64,000 bases of DNA from Acinetobacter tandoii DSM 14970 = CIP 107469 (GTDB lineage Bacteria > Pseudomonadota > Gammaproteobacteria > Pseudomonadales > Moraxellaceae): NCBI RefSeq assembly GCF_000400735.1, contig NZ_KE007361.1:43256-107255 (forward strand), read 5' to 3'. Of this stretch, positions 1-8,402 are shown piece after piece; positions within the stretch are counted from its first letter, which is position 1; every line of letters begins with the position of its first letter. The notes beneath the pieces are model-generated. The model did no database searches and was not told the DNA's origin. It worked only from the letters and a program-made list of their open reading frames with translations. The position numbers and the translations under genes were made by a program.

Positions 1-9
1 GGGTTGATC

Positions 10-1623
10 ATGCCGAATAAAAAAACATTCGACGCTAAACACACACATCTCTGGATCGTGGGGGGTGGCATTGCAGGTATGGCAGCAGCAGCCTTTGCCA
101 TTCGTGATGCGCAAGTCCCTGCCCAAAACATTCATATACTAGAAGAATTAAACCTTTCGGGTGGCTCGATGGATGGTGGTCAAACTCCTGAAGCTGCACA
201 TGCATGGGTTACACGTGGTGGACGGATGCTGACTGATGAAACCTATTTATGTTTATGGGATTTATTTTCGAGTATTCCCTCTTTAGAAAACCCAGACATT
301 TCTGTACGTGAAGAATGTCGTGAGTTTAATGAGCAAGTGAAAACCCACGCCAATGCACGATTAATTGACGCCAAGCATAATATTTTAGATGCGGAAAAAT
401 TAGGTTTAAGTAATTTGCATCGAGCTCAAATGCTACGCTTATTAGCATCAAAAGAAGAGCGCATTGGCAGCCGCCGTATTGATGAGTTTTTTGATGAATC
501 TTTTTTTCAAAGTAATTTTTGGCGCATGTGGCGAACCACTTTTGCCTTTCAAAAATGGCATAGCGCAGCTGAATTAAGACGTTACTTCTTACGCTTTATT
601 CAAGAACTGCCTCGCATTCATACTTTGGCTGGGGTAAAAAGAACCAAATATAATCAATATGATTCGATGATTCTGCCGTTACAGCGTTGGTTAGTTGAAC
701 AAGGCGTTGATGTGCGCTTTGGCAATTATGTCACCGATGCTGATTTTAGTACGGATGAAACCACACAAGAGCGTCGTGCGACCAAACTTTATGTCACATT
801 ACCTGAAGGCAAAGAAGAAATAGAGCTAAAGCAACATGATCTTGCCATTTTTACATTGGGTTCAATCACTGCCGACTCACGTTATGGCAGTAATGATGAT
901 GTTCCCGCATTAATTCGAGATCGCCAAGATCATGGTTGGCGTTTATGGGAAACGCTTTCCAAAAAAGCACCTGATTTTGGACGCCCTATGAGTTTTTATG
1001 GCAATGTAGATGAACACAAGTGGGAGTCATTCACGCTAACCATGAAAGATGATGTACTGCTTAAACGGATTATTGACTATACAGGCAATCAACCTGGTAC
1101 AGGTGCGTTAATGACATGGTTTGAATCAGGTTGGCATTTGTCGATTGTGGTTCCCGCACAACCCCACTTTGCCAATTTGCCACAAGGGACTTTTACCATA
1201 TGGGGTTATGGTTTCCAAATAGATCATCAAGGTGACTACATCGCTAAACCTATGAGCGCATGTACAGGCAAAGAAATTTTGACTGAATTAATTCATCAAT
1301 TAGGTTTCGAGGACATCTTAGAACACGTACTTGCTAACACTGAGGTCACAACAGTCATGATGCCGTATGCGTCAGCCCTATTTGCTTGCCGTAAATCTGG
1401 AGATCGTCCTTTCGTGATTCCCAAAGGAGCCCAGAATTTTGCATTCTTGGGGCAATTTGTAGAAATTGAAGATGATGTGGTCTTTACTGTCGAATACTCT
1501 GTACGCGGCGCCATGCTTGCGATCTATGAATTTTTCGGCGTAGAACGAGACATCCCTGAAATCTATAATGGTTTGCTCGATCCTAAAGTTGGATTAAAGG
1601 CTTTAGAAGCGGTTTTCCACTAA
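10..1623 (+). CDS. ohyA: oleate hydratase (MCRA family)
   Basis: FAD-dependent fatty-acid double-bond hydratase, which converts oleate to 10-hydroxystearate and is thought to detoxify unsaturated fatty acids. The N-terminus has the dinucleotide-binding motif GGGIAG (residues about 18-23), followed by the family signature HILEELNLSGGSMDGG. The length of about 537 residues is slightly short for the family (about 550-590), mainly at the N-terminus. ATG at 10 is chosen; a TTG at 4 is also in frame. The reading frame is open to the window edge, so a longer N-terminus cannot be excluded. A hairpin terminator follows directly, so it looks like the last or only gene of its unit. Confidence 0.9.
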   Translation: MPNKKTFDAKHTHLWIVGGGIAGMAAAAFAIRDAQVPAQNIHILEELNLSGGSMDGGQTPEAAHAWVTRGGRMLTDETYLCLWDLFSSIPSLENPDISVREECREFNEQVKTHANARLIDAKHNILDAEKLGLSNLHRAQMLRLLASKEERIGSRRIDEFFDESFFQSNFWRMWRTTFAFQKWHSAAELRRYFLRFIQELPRIHTLAGVKRTKYNQYDSMILPLQRWLVEQGVDVRFGNYVTDADFSTDETTQERRATKLYVTLPEGKEEIELKQHDLAIFTLGSITADSRYGSNDDVPALIRDRQDHGWRLWETLSKKAPDFGRPMSFYGNVDEHKWESFTLTMKDDVLLKRIIDYTGNQPGTGALMTWFESGWHLSIVVPAQPHFANLPQGTFTIWGYGFQIDHQGDYIAKPMSACTGKEILTELIHQLGFEDILEHVLANTEVTTVMMPYASALFACRKSGDRPFVIPKGAQNFAFLGQFVEIEDDVVFTVEYSVRGAMLAIYEFFGVERDIPEIYNGLLDPKVGLKALEAVFH

Positions 1624-1634
1624 TCATTTAGATT

Positions 1635-1667
1635 AAAAAAAAGAGCGTCTTTCTGATGCTCTTTTTT
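1635..1667 (+). terminator. terminator after oleate hydratase
   Basis: A stem of AAAGAGC paired with GCTCTTT is followed by a T-run on the plus strand, 12 bases after the ohyA stop. An A-run on the other side means it could also act on the minus strand for the small lipoprotein gene. Confidence 0.8.
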
Positions 1668-1735
1668 CGTTTCATCTGTTTTGAATCACTCTTGCCTTCT
1701 CAAGTTCAGTGAAACTCATCAAGCTACCTATCACA

Positions 1736-1927
1736 CTAAGGTTGCGAATGATCGACATGAGACCTTTGGTCACGCGCAACCGATTGATAATCATGATCAG
1801 CTACAGGCACTCCCCCAATGACCATGGTTCTAACCATCGTTTGAGGTTTATTCAGCTCATCTTTTGCATCACAAGCTGTGAGCAACCCTGTCAGAATACA
1901 GATCAGCATCAAGGATATTTTGTTCAT
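1736..1927 (-). CDS. small lipoprotein, hypothetical
   Basis: A 63-residue protein with a lipoprotein signal peptide: Lys near the start, a hydrophobic stretch and the lipobox LLTAC, so cleavage would leave Cys at about residue 19. The mature part is only about 45 residues and has no recognised domain. ATG at 1927 is preceded by a GGGG Shine-Dalgarno at good spacing; an adjacent in-frame GTG (1930) is less likely. The opposite strand is also open here but lacks a comparable start and signal. It probably sits on the periplasmic face of a membrane; function unknown. Confidence 0.6.
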   Translation of the reverse strand: MNKISLMLICILTGLLTACDAKDELNKPQTMVRTMVIGGVPVADHDYQSVARDQRSHVDHSQP

Positions 1928-2150
1928 CACATCCCCTTTTTTTCTTTCTTATTGTTTATTCAGCATAGCACTTTTATTTTTCCAGTCCTATTAACTTTGT
2001 TACAACTTTTATCCTTCGACATGAGCAGTTTTAAGGTATTTAATTTCTTTTAAAAATATTAATTATATATAGTAAAAACAATAATATAAGCAAATTAAAT
2101 TAGAAACCTATAAAGTCACTTACAAAATCTTACAGGACTGAATATTTACA

Positions 2151-2168
2151 ACGGACATTTTTGTCCGT
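2151..2168. promoter_or_regulatory. perfect palindrome, probable TetR operator
   Basis: Perfect inverted repeat with 7-bp arms ACGGACA and TGTCCGT around TTTT. It lies 38 bp before the tetR-family start codon and just upstream of a possible -10 (TATAGT, 2174-2179). The position and 18-bp symmetry suggest autoregulation of the efflux operon by its TetR repressor. Confidence 0.65.
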
Positions 2169-2206
2169 TAAATTATAGTACTCCCAAATCAAATGAAATA
2201 ATCACC

Positions 2207-2755
2207 ATGACCAGTCGTCAACAGCGTGCTGCACAAAACCGTGAAGAATTACTCGAAGCCGCGATTCAGGTTTTTCGCACTCATGGGATAAATGCACCGC
2301 TACAAATGGTCATTGATGCAGCCAACGTCGGACGAGCAACTTTTTATCGTAATTTTGAAGACCGTCGTGCGTTGGCGATTGCACTTATGGAACAAGCTTT
2401 GGAACGGCTTGCACTCCGTGCTGAAGCATTTTCTCAGTATGACGATGGCTTTATTCGTTTAATTGAAAACCATGTCTACAACTTACCTTATTTAACCGCA
2501 CTGATGGAATATTGGCGGGTGATTGATCGTGATGATCCCATCATGGTCGATATTTACGCACGTCGCGATGCAATTTTACAGCCTTTGATTGATCAAGCCA
2601 TTCAGCACGGCGTGTGTCGCCCCGATTTGACCACAAAAGATTACGCCATGATTACGGCTATTTTAAGGACTTCATTTCAAGGACTGACTGATAAAGAGCA
2701 ACAACAACTTGCGCAACGTGCGATTGAGCTACTCCTCAATGGTATTCGATCATAA
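2207..2755 (+). CDS. TetR/AcrR family transcriptional regulator
   Basis: A 182-residue one-component repressor with an N-terminal helix-turn-helix (residues about 10-57, containing NVGRATFYRNFEDRRAL, typical of TetR recognition helices) and an all-helical ligand-binding C-terminal half. It is the first gene of a same-strand cluster with an MFS exporter (12 bp downstream) and a membrane fusion protein, so it most likely controls that pump through the palindrome just upstream. The inducer is unknown. Confidence 0.88.
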   Translation: MTSRQQRAAQNREELLEAAIQVFRTHGINAPLQMVIDAANVGRATFYRNFEDRRALAIALMEQALERLALRAEAFSQYDDGFIRLIENHVYNLPYLTALMEYWRVIDRDDPIMVDIYARRDAILQPLIDQAIQHGVCRPDLTTKDYAMITAILRTSFQGLTDKEQQQLAQRAIELLLNGIRS

Positions 2756-2767
2756 GGGGCTCCAATC

Positions 2768-4417
2768 ATGACACAGCCCCCACGCCTCCTCGAACCTGCG
2801 CCAAACTGGACGCCTGAAGAAAAGCCAACCCTACCTGGTTCCCCAGCCGTAATTGCTCACTCCAATACCAAACGTATTCTATATTTTTGTATTGGCTTGT
2901 TTATCGCACTGTCTGCGAGTCTGAGTAATGGTTTTATTACCGCGAATTTGCCCTTAATTCAGGGTGAATATGGACTCACTCCTTCTGAAGTGGCTTGGAT
3001 TCCTGCTGCTTATGTCATGGCAAACGTCAGTTCTAACTTAATTTTGTTTAAAGCCCGCCAACAATACGGTTTACGTCTCTTTTCTGAAATTGGCCTACTC
3101 ATTTTTATTGTGGTTTTGGTTTTACATGTCTTTGTGCATACCTTTGAAATGGCAGTGTTGGTACGTTTTATTAGCGGCATGGTTGCAGCACCTCTCAGTT
3201 CTTTAGGTATGTATTACATTATGCAAGCCTTTAAGCGAGAGGATTTTGGTCGCAGTATCTATTTGGCTTTAGGTTTTCAACAGCTCGGTATTCCCTTGGC
3301 GTGGATCATTTCTCCATACCTCATTGATGTGAATAACTGGAATGTCCTATACACCTTTGAAATTGGTTTAGCTCTGTGCTGTTTCGCAATGGTGGTGTCT
3401 CTTAAATTACCCCGCAGTTTAAGAGTAGCTGTTTTTGAAAAACAGGACTTTTTCACCTTTGCTCTGCTTGCACCCGGTTTTGCCTTTTTGTGTATCGTGT
3501 TAACCCAAGGACCAATCTTGTGGTGGTTTGATGTGAAATGGCTGGCTTACCTTTTAATTGCAGGATTCAGCCTAATTGTGCTTGGTTTGGTCTATGAGCA
3601 TTATCGGGTCAATCCACTGATTATGACCCGTTGGCTGGGTACATCATCCACGGTGCGTTTTATCATTGGTGCCTTTGCAATTCGCTTCTTAATGTCAGAG
3701 CAAAGTTATGCTGCGGTAAGTTTTCTCAAAACCATGGGCATGGGACCCGATCAATTTGTTCCGCTCTATATAGTGATCTTTTTAGGCATTGTGTCTGGAA
3801 CCTTATTTAGTGCGATCACCTTTTCACGTGAACGGATTATTTGGCACTTGCTGTTAGCCGAAGTTTTGGTATTGATTGCTTGTGGACTGGATTTCCATCT
3901 CACTAGCGATGTTCGTCCTTCCAACTTTTATGGCAGCCAATTTTTGGTCGGCTTTGCCAGTGGCGTATTTATTGGTCCATTGCTGGTTACAGGAATTTTA
4001 AGTGCCATGCAAAAAGGCCCCACCCATATTGTCACGTTTATTGTACTTTTTTCAGCAACCCAAACTTTTGGTGGTTTAGTCGGTTCATCCTTTTATTCCA
4101 CCTATCAACAGGTTCGAACCCAAAACTACCGTGCCGAAATCATTCAGCAGCTCCCAGAAACCAACCCTTTAATTGCTCAACGAATTTTAATCTATCAGCA
4201 AAGCTCACAACGTTACACCCTCGATCAGCAATTAGAACAACAACAAGCCTTAAAAAACTTAAATCAAGTGGTAACTCGAGAGGCCCAAGTACGTGCCTAT
4301 AACGATGTGATTAGCTTCAATGGCATTGTCGCCATGCTGCTGTTGCTATGGGGGACATTCCTGATTGCACGGAATCAATACCAACTGCGGCAACAAGCGA
4401 AAATCGGTCAAACCTAA
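2768..4417 (+). CDS. MFS drug exporter, DHA2/EmrB-like
   Basis: Inner-membrane proton-coupled exporter of 549 residues, the length and hydrophobicity of a 14-helix DHA2 transporter. The first helix starts at about residue 38 after a proline-rich cytoplasmic N-terminus. The C-terminal third carries a large Gln-rich polar segment (about 435-505) before the last helix, an arrangement also seen in EmrB-type partners of fusion proteins. It lies between tetR and an EmrA-like adaptor and is probably co-transcribed with both. No outer-membrane channel gene is nearby, so a TolC-like protein elsewhere would be needed. The substrate cannot be read from sequence. Confidence 0.85.
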   Translation: MTQPPRLLEPAPNWTPEEKPTLPGSPAVIAHSNTKRILYFCIGLFIALSASLSNGFITANLPLIQGEYGLTPSEVAWIPAAYVMANVSSNLILFKARQQYGLRLFSEIGLLIFIVVLVLHVFVHTFEMAVLVRFISGMVAAPLSSLGMYYIMQAFKREDFGRSIYLALGFQQLGIPLAWIISPYLIDVNNWNVLYTFEIGLALCCFAMVVSLKLPRSLRVAVFEKQDFFTFALLAPGFAFLCIVLTQGPILWWFDVKWLAYLLIAGFSLIVLGLVYEHYRVNPLIMTRWLGTSSTVRFIIGAFAIRFLMSEQSYAAVSFLKTMGMGPDQFVPLYIVIFLGIVSGTLFSAITFSRERIIWHLLLAEVLVLIACGLDFHLTSDVRPSNFYGSQFLVGFASGVFIGPLLVTGILSAMQKGPTHIVTFIVLFSATQTFGGLVGSSFYSTYQQVRTQNYRAEIIQQLPETNPLIAQRILIYQQSSQRYTLDQQLEQQQALKNLNQVVTREAQVRAYNDVISFNGIVAMLLLLWGTFLIARNQYQLRQQAKIGQT

Positions 4418-4450
4418 TGCCACCGCTCCCTATTTATTTGAGAAATTGTT

Positions 4451-5608
4451 ATGTCTGATGATCAAAAACCAGTAGCTCCCGCTGAAACAAATGTAACTTC
4501 TGAAAATACGCCTGAGACTGAACAGCCAACTGCAACAGCACCCCCTACGCCTCCATCCAGCAAACTGATTCCAACAGCGAAGCGTACCTTGATTTTGATG
4601 TTGTTAGTACTGATCATCGGTATTGGTATTATTTTATGGGCATGGAAAATTGGACCTTTTGACAGTGCAGTTGAGTCTACTGACAACAGCTACATCAAAG
4701 GCAAAACCACGGTGTTATCATCTCAAATTAACGGCTACGTCAAAGATGTATTGGTTAGTGATTTTGATCACGTCAAAAAAGGCCAAGTATTGATGCATAT
4801 TGATGCCACAACTTATGATCAGAAAGTGACGCAGGCGGAAGCTGGAGTAGATCAAGCTAAAAACAACCTATCCAATCAAAGCCAAAATATTGCACAGCGT
4901 AAAGCCGATATTGTCGCAGCAGAAGCTAAAGTCGAACAAGCGCGAACAGCCTACCAACTATCATTGGCACAACAACAGCGCTATCAACAGTTAGGAGACT
5001 CTGGTGCAGCATCTAAATCAGAACAAGACAAAGCCATTGCAGATACGCAAAATAATTTAGCCCTATTACAACAGGCGCAAGCCAATGTCTTGGTGGCAAA
5101 AGAAGCGCTCAAAACCGCACAAGTGGCTGAAACAGGTTTGAAGGCACAAGTCACAAATGCTGCGGCACAACTGGATCAAGCCCAAACCACCAAAAACTAC
5201 AGTAGCATTATTGCACCGATGGATGGCCAACTCGGTGAAGTCAACCCACGCGTGGGACAATATGTAGCGGCAGGTACACAGTTGCTCTATCTGATTCCAC
5301 AACAAACTTGGGTCACTGCCAACTTTAAAGAGACTCAAATTGCCAACATGAAAATTGGGCAAAAAGCGTGGTTTACGGTAGATGCCCTCAATCATCAAAA
5401 ATTTACAGGTCATATCGAGCAAATTTCCCCTGCGGCTGGCTCAGAGTTCAGTGTGCTTAAAGCCGATAATGCTACAGGTAACTTTACCAAAGTGGTACAA
5501 CGTATTGCAGTACGTATTGCGATTGACCCGAATCAAATGGGTATTAAAAACCTACGTCCTGGCATGTCCGTAATTAGTTCAGTCGATACCCACTCTGCAC
5601 AACATTAA
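4451..5608 (+). CDS. HlyD/EmrA-family membrane fusion protein
   Basis: A 385-residue periplasmic adaptor of a tripartite efflux pump. It has a cytoplasmic Pro/Thr-rich N-terminus, one membrane anchor (about residues 46-65), and a split lipoyl-like domain (YIKGKTTVLSSQINGYV... and later APMDGQLGEVNPRVGQYV). Between these is a long Ala/Gln-rich coiled-coil hairpin (about 125-245), followed by a beta-barrel C-terminus. It starts 33 bp after the MFS gene, so the two are presumably one operon forming an EmrAB-like pump. Confidence 0.87.
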   Translation: MSDDQKPVAPAETNVTSENTPETEQPTATAPPTPPSSKLIPTAKRTLILMLLVLIIGIGIILWAWKIGPFDSAVESTDNSYIKGKTTVLSSQINGYVKDVLVSDFDHVKKGQVLMHIDATTYDQKVTQAEAGVDQAKNNLSNQSQNIAQRKADIVAAEAKVEQARTAYQLSLAQQQRYQQLGDSGAASKSEQDKAIADTQNNLALLQQAQANVLVAKEALKTAQVAETGLKAQVTNAAAQLDQAQTTKNYSSIIAPMDGQLGEVNPRVGQYVAAGTQLLYLIPQQTWVTANFKETQIANMKIGQKAWFTVDALNHQKFTGHIEQISPAAGSEFSVLKADNATGNFTKVVQRIAVRIAIDPNQMGIKNLRPGMSVISSVDTHSAQH

Positions 5609-5671
5609 TCTTGTGCAGAAAAAATTTATTTTCACTTACACTATGCTCTAAGCCGAGTTGATAAAAATTCT

Positions 5672-6541
5672 ATGTTTGACCAAATTGCCCAAACTATTCC
5701 CTATCAGCAAATTACTGTCGAAGGATTTGAGATCAGCATCAAACGTTTAGACTTGGTTCATCCACATATTTCAGGTAATAAATTTTTTAAACTCAAATAC
5801 AACCTGTTAGCGGCACAGCAACAAGGCTATAAAAAACTGCTGACCTTCGGCGGAGCCTATTCCAACCATATTGCTGCGACTGCCTATGCAGCACAGTTAT
5901 TTGGATTTGAAAGTCTAGGCATTATTCGAGGTGAAGAGCTAGCCAGTAAACCCTTAAACTCAACTCTACATACGGCGCAACGATTTGGTATGCAGTTGCA
6001 GTTTGTAACGCGAGAAGCCTATCGTCACAAGCAAAGCTCAGCCTACTTAGCACAGTTACAACAAGATTACCCTGACTATTATGTGATTCCTGAAGGAGGG
6101 ACAAATGCCCTTGCCATTCAGGGTTGTACAGAAATTCTCTCTGATGAAGATCAACAAAATTACGACCTGATTTGTTGTGCAGTCGGTACAGGAGGAACGA
6201 TCACGGGGTTAATTGAAGCCAGTCATTCACAACAACAAGTTTTGGGTTTCTCCGCGCTCAAAGGAGATTTCTTGAGCACAGAAATCAAGCAACTCACCCG
6301 AAAACGGAATTGGCAAATTACCGATCAATATTGTTGTGGCGGTTATGCCAAAACCACGCCTGAACTACTGCAATTTATTCAAGACTTTGAGCAGCAATAT
6401 GACATTCCACTGGAACAGATTTACACAGGCAAAATGCTGTTGGGTTTAACCGATTTAATTCAACAAGGTGCATTTCCACGAGATCATCGCATTTTAGTGA
6501 TTCATTCTGGCGGGCTTCAAGGTCGTTTAGCCGCTCTTTAG
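5672..6541 (+). CDS. PLP-dependent ACC deaminase / D-cysteine desulfhydrase family protein
   Basis: A 289-residue fold-type II PLP enzyme. SGNKFFKLKYN near residue 30 contains the expected PLP-binding lysine region, TFGGAYSNHIAATAYA is the cofactor/substrate loop, and CAVGTGGTITGL is the phosphate-binding loop. Family members deaminate 1-aminocyclopropane-1-carboxylate or desulfurate D-cysteine; the exact substrate is not decidable here. It is slightly shorter than characterised enzymes (about 330). Its promoter probably lies in the 63-bp gap after the efflux genes. Confidence 0.82.
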   Translation: MFDQIAQTIPYQQITVEGFEISIKRLDLVHPHISGNKFFKLKYNLLAAQQQGYKKLLTFGGAYSNHIAATAYAAQLFGFESLGIIRGEELASKPLNSTLHTAQRFGMQLQFVTREAYRHKQSSAYLAQLQQDYPDYYVIPEGGTNALAIQGCTEILSDEDQQNYDLICCAVGTGGTITGLIEASHSQQQVLGFSALKGDFLSTEIKQLTRKRNWQITDQYCCGGYAKTTPELLQFIQDFEQQYDIPLEQIYTGKMLLGLTDLIQQGAFPRDHRILVIHSGGLQGRLAAL

Positions 6542-6605
6542 ATAGTCCTGAAAAAGCAAAAAAGATGGTCTATAATGCCCTGCTTTATTCTCCCGTGAGT
6601 GTGTC

Positions 6606-7805
6606 ATGTCCACAAATCAATATGATGTCTTAGTTTTAGGTGCAGGTGCATCTGGCTTAATGACAGCCTATATGGCAGCTCAACGCGGACGTAAAGTCGT
6701 GGTGGTAGAAAAAGCCAATAAAGTCGGCAAAAAAATTCTCATGTCGGGTGGTGGTAAATGCAACTTTACCAACCTCTATGTCGAGCCAAGCAACTTTATT
6801 TCACATAATCCGCACTTTGTAATTTCAGCCCTGACCCGCTATACCAATTGGGACTTTATTGGTCTCGTTTGTGAGTACGGCATTGAATATGAAGAACGTA
6901 AACATGGTCAACTCTTCACCATCAATGGTGCTAAAGAGATTTTAGCCATGCTATTGAATGAGTGTGAAAAAACAGGTTTGGTCGATATTAAAACCAACTG
7001 TGAAGTGAAGGCTATCACTGCACTTGATGAGCAAGGTTTTCAAATTGCCACTACACTGGGTTATTTTGAAGCTGAATCTGTCGTGGTTGCATCGGGTGGC
7101 TTGTCCATTCCAACCTTGGGAGGGTCAGGCATTGGTTATGAAATTGCGAAACAATTTGGTCATCATGTTTATCCGACTCGTGCAGGTTTAGTGCCTTTCA
7201 CCTTCTCGGACAGCTTTAAAGAAGTAACCACTCGCTTAAGTGGCAACGCGGTCGATGCAACTTTATCGAATGATTTAAATTCTTTCACCGAAGCTCTTTT
7301 ATTTACCCATCGAGGACTCAGTGGGCCAAGCTCGCTACAGCTTTCAAATTATTGGGATGTGGGACAAAGTTTCAAAATTGACTTTCTACCAAGCGTAGAT
7401 TTGCAAGATTACTTAAAAGCGAAAAAACAGAGTCAACCTAAAGCCCTACTGCGTACTTTACTGGGTGAGCATTTCCCTAAAAGCGTGGTGGTTGAACTGC
7501 AAAACCTCATTTGGCCTGAACTGGCTGAAACTGCGATTGGCCAATTGTCGGATGAAAAACTAGAGCACATTGCAACGCGCTTACATGCATTTGAAGTCAA
7601 ACCATCAGGGACAGAAGGCTATCGTACCGCAGAGGTCACTTTAGGCGGTGTAGACACTACTGAGGTTTCATCAAAAACCATGGAAAGTAAAAAGCAAAAA
7701 GGCTTATATTTTGTGGGTGAAATACTCGATGTCACAGGACATTTGGGAGGGTTCAACTTCCAATGGGCATGGTCATCAGCACATGCTGCTTCGCAATATG
7801 TTTAA
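6606..7805 (+). CDS. yhiN: YhiN/HI0933-family FAD flavoprotein
   Basis: A 399-residue NAD(P)/FAD-dependent oxidoreductase-like protein. The N-terminal Rossmann motif GAGASG (residues 12-17) is followed by the family signature GKKILMSGGGKCNFTN, and the C-terminus ends with the FAD-binding GEILDVTGHLGGFNFQWAWSSA. The physiological reaction of this family is not established. In other bacteria the yhiN 3' region serves as an attachment site for some Tn7-like elements; here the gene is followed directly by a terminator and no transposon is present. Confidence 0.88.
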   Translation: MSTNQYDVLVLGAGASGLMTAYMAAQRGRKVVVVEKANKVGKKILMSGGGKCNFTNLYVEPSNFISHNPHFVISALTRYTNWDFIGLVCEYGIEYEERKHGQLFTINGAKEILAMLLNECEKTGLVDIKTNCEVKAITALDEQGFQIATTLGYFEAESVVVASGGLSIPTLGGSGIGYEIAKQFGHHVYPTRAGLVPFTFSDSFKEVTTRLSGNAVDATLSNDLNSFTEALLFTHRGLSGPSSLQLSNYWDVGQSFKIDFLPSVDLQDYLKAKKQSQPKALLRTLLGEHFPKSVVVELQNLIWPELAETAIGQLSDEKLEHIATRLHAFEVKPSGTEGYRTAEVTLGGVDTTEVSSKTMESKKQKGLYFVGEILDVTGHLGGFNFQWAWSSAHAASQYV

Positions 7806-7820
7806 TCTTTCTCAAACAAG

Positions 7821-7856
7821 AACAGGCAACAGATGATTTCTGCTGCCTGTTTTTGT
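7821..7856 (+). terminator. terminator after yhiN
   Basis: AACAGGCA/TGCCTGTT stem with an inner CAG/CTG pairing, followed by TTTTG; begins 15 bases after the yhiN stop. Confidence 0.8.
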
Positions 7857-7894
7857 TTGACCCAAATTTCAAGTGATAGATGAAATATCAACCT

Positions 7895-8038
7895 TTACTC
7901 TAAATAGTCCGTACGCAATAAATACACTTGTTGATTGGTATGCACACGCTCAATCGCTTTTTGCATCCGATCTAAATTCTCTTCTGTATTCGCAACTTTA
8001 GTCAATGCATTTAAACGGATTAATAAGAATTTTAACAT
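7895..8038 (-). CDS. small hypothetical protein (47 aa)
   Basis: A reverse-strand ORF beginning MLKFLLIRLNALTKVANTEE and ending RTDYLE. The ATG at 8038 has an AAGGAAGGGA Shine-Dalgarno 6 bases upstream; another ATG at 8042-8044 would sit too close to it. It is mildly amphipathic with a short hydrophobic start and no recognised domain. Support is the strong ribosome-binding site and an otherwise empty intergenic region; function unknown. Confidence 0.55.
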   Translation of the reverse strand: MLKFLLIRLNALTKVANTEENLDRMQKAIERVHTNQQVYLLRTDYLE

Positions 8039-8182
8039 TGTCATTCCCTTCCTTATCTATTTTTAGTTCTAAATTTAATTCAGAAATATGTCAGCAGTAT
8101 TAAACTAAATACTAAATGATGCTGAACACTTTCTATCAATAGCACAACCAAATTTAAAATGCGACTATTTCAGCATAAAATA

Positions 8183-8338
8183 TTAGGATTCCTGTTTTAA
8201 GGGATCCTCTTCTTCAGTGGCATTCGCTTGTGTTGATTGTTGGGCAAAAATAAATTTATAGGCACTCACTAAAAATCCGAAGGTAATTCCTGCAATAATG
8301 ATTGGGGCAATAATCGTATTTGGTCTTTTAATTTTCAT
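8183..8338 (-). CDS. small single-span membrane protein (51 aa)
   Basis: Starts MKIKRPNTIIAPIIIAGITF, with one hydrophobic helix at about residues 8-28 and a polar, acidic C-terminal tail (EEEDPLKQES). A GAGG Shine-Dalgarno lies 7 bases before the ATG at 8338; an adjacent upstream ATG (8341) is possible. It lies about 65 bp downstream of the channel-like gene on the same strand, so the two may be transcribed together. No family recognised. Confidence 0.6.
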   Translation of the reverse strand: MKIKRPNTIIAPIIIAGITFGFLVSAYKFIFAQQSTQANATEEEDPLKQES

Positions 8339-8353
8339 CATTTTTCCTCATTT

Positions 8354-8390
8354 ACAAGATCGACCCGCCTAAGCATGATCGATCTTGCTA
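8354..8390. repeat. inverted repeat between channel gene and small ORF
   Basis: Arms CAAGATCGA and TCGATCTTG enclose about 15 bases. It lacks a T-run on either strand, so it is not a clear rho-independent terminator; it may be an attenuating or processing hairpin between the two minus-strand genes. Confidence 0.4.
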
Positions 8391-8402
8391 ACATTAAACA
8401 CG

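Noticed and set aside
1709..2053. Plus-strand 114-aa frame overlapping the lipoprotein gene
   Set aside because: No ribosome site and an unlikely composition; the minus-strand frame has a lipobox and a good Shine-Dalgarno.
5066..5422. 118-aa antisense frame in the HlyD-family gene
   Set aside because: Cys-rich shadow of the coiled-coil codons without start signals.
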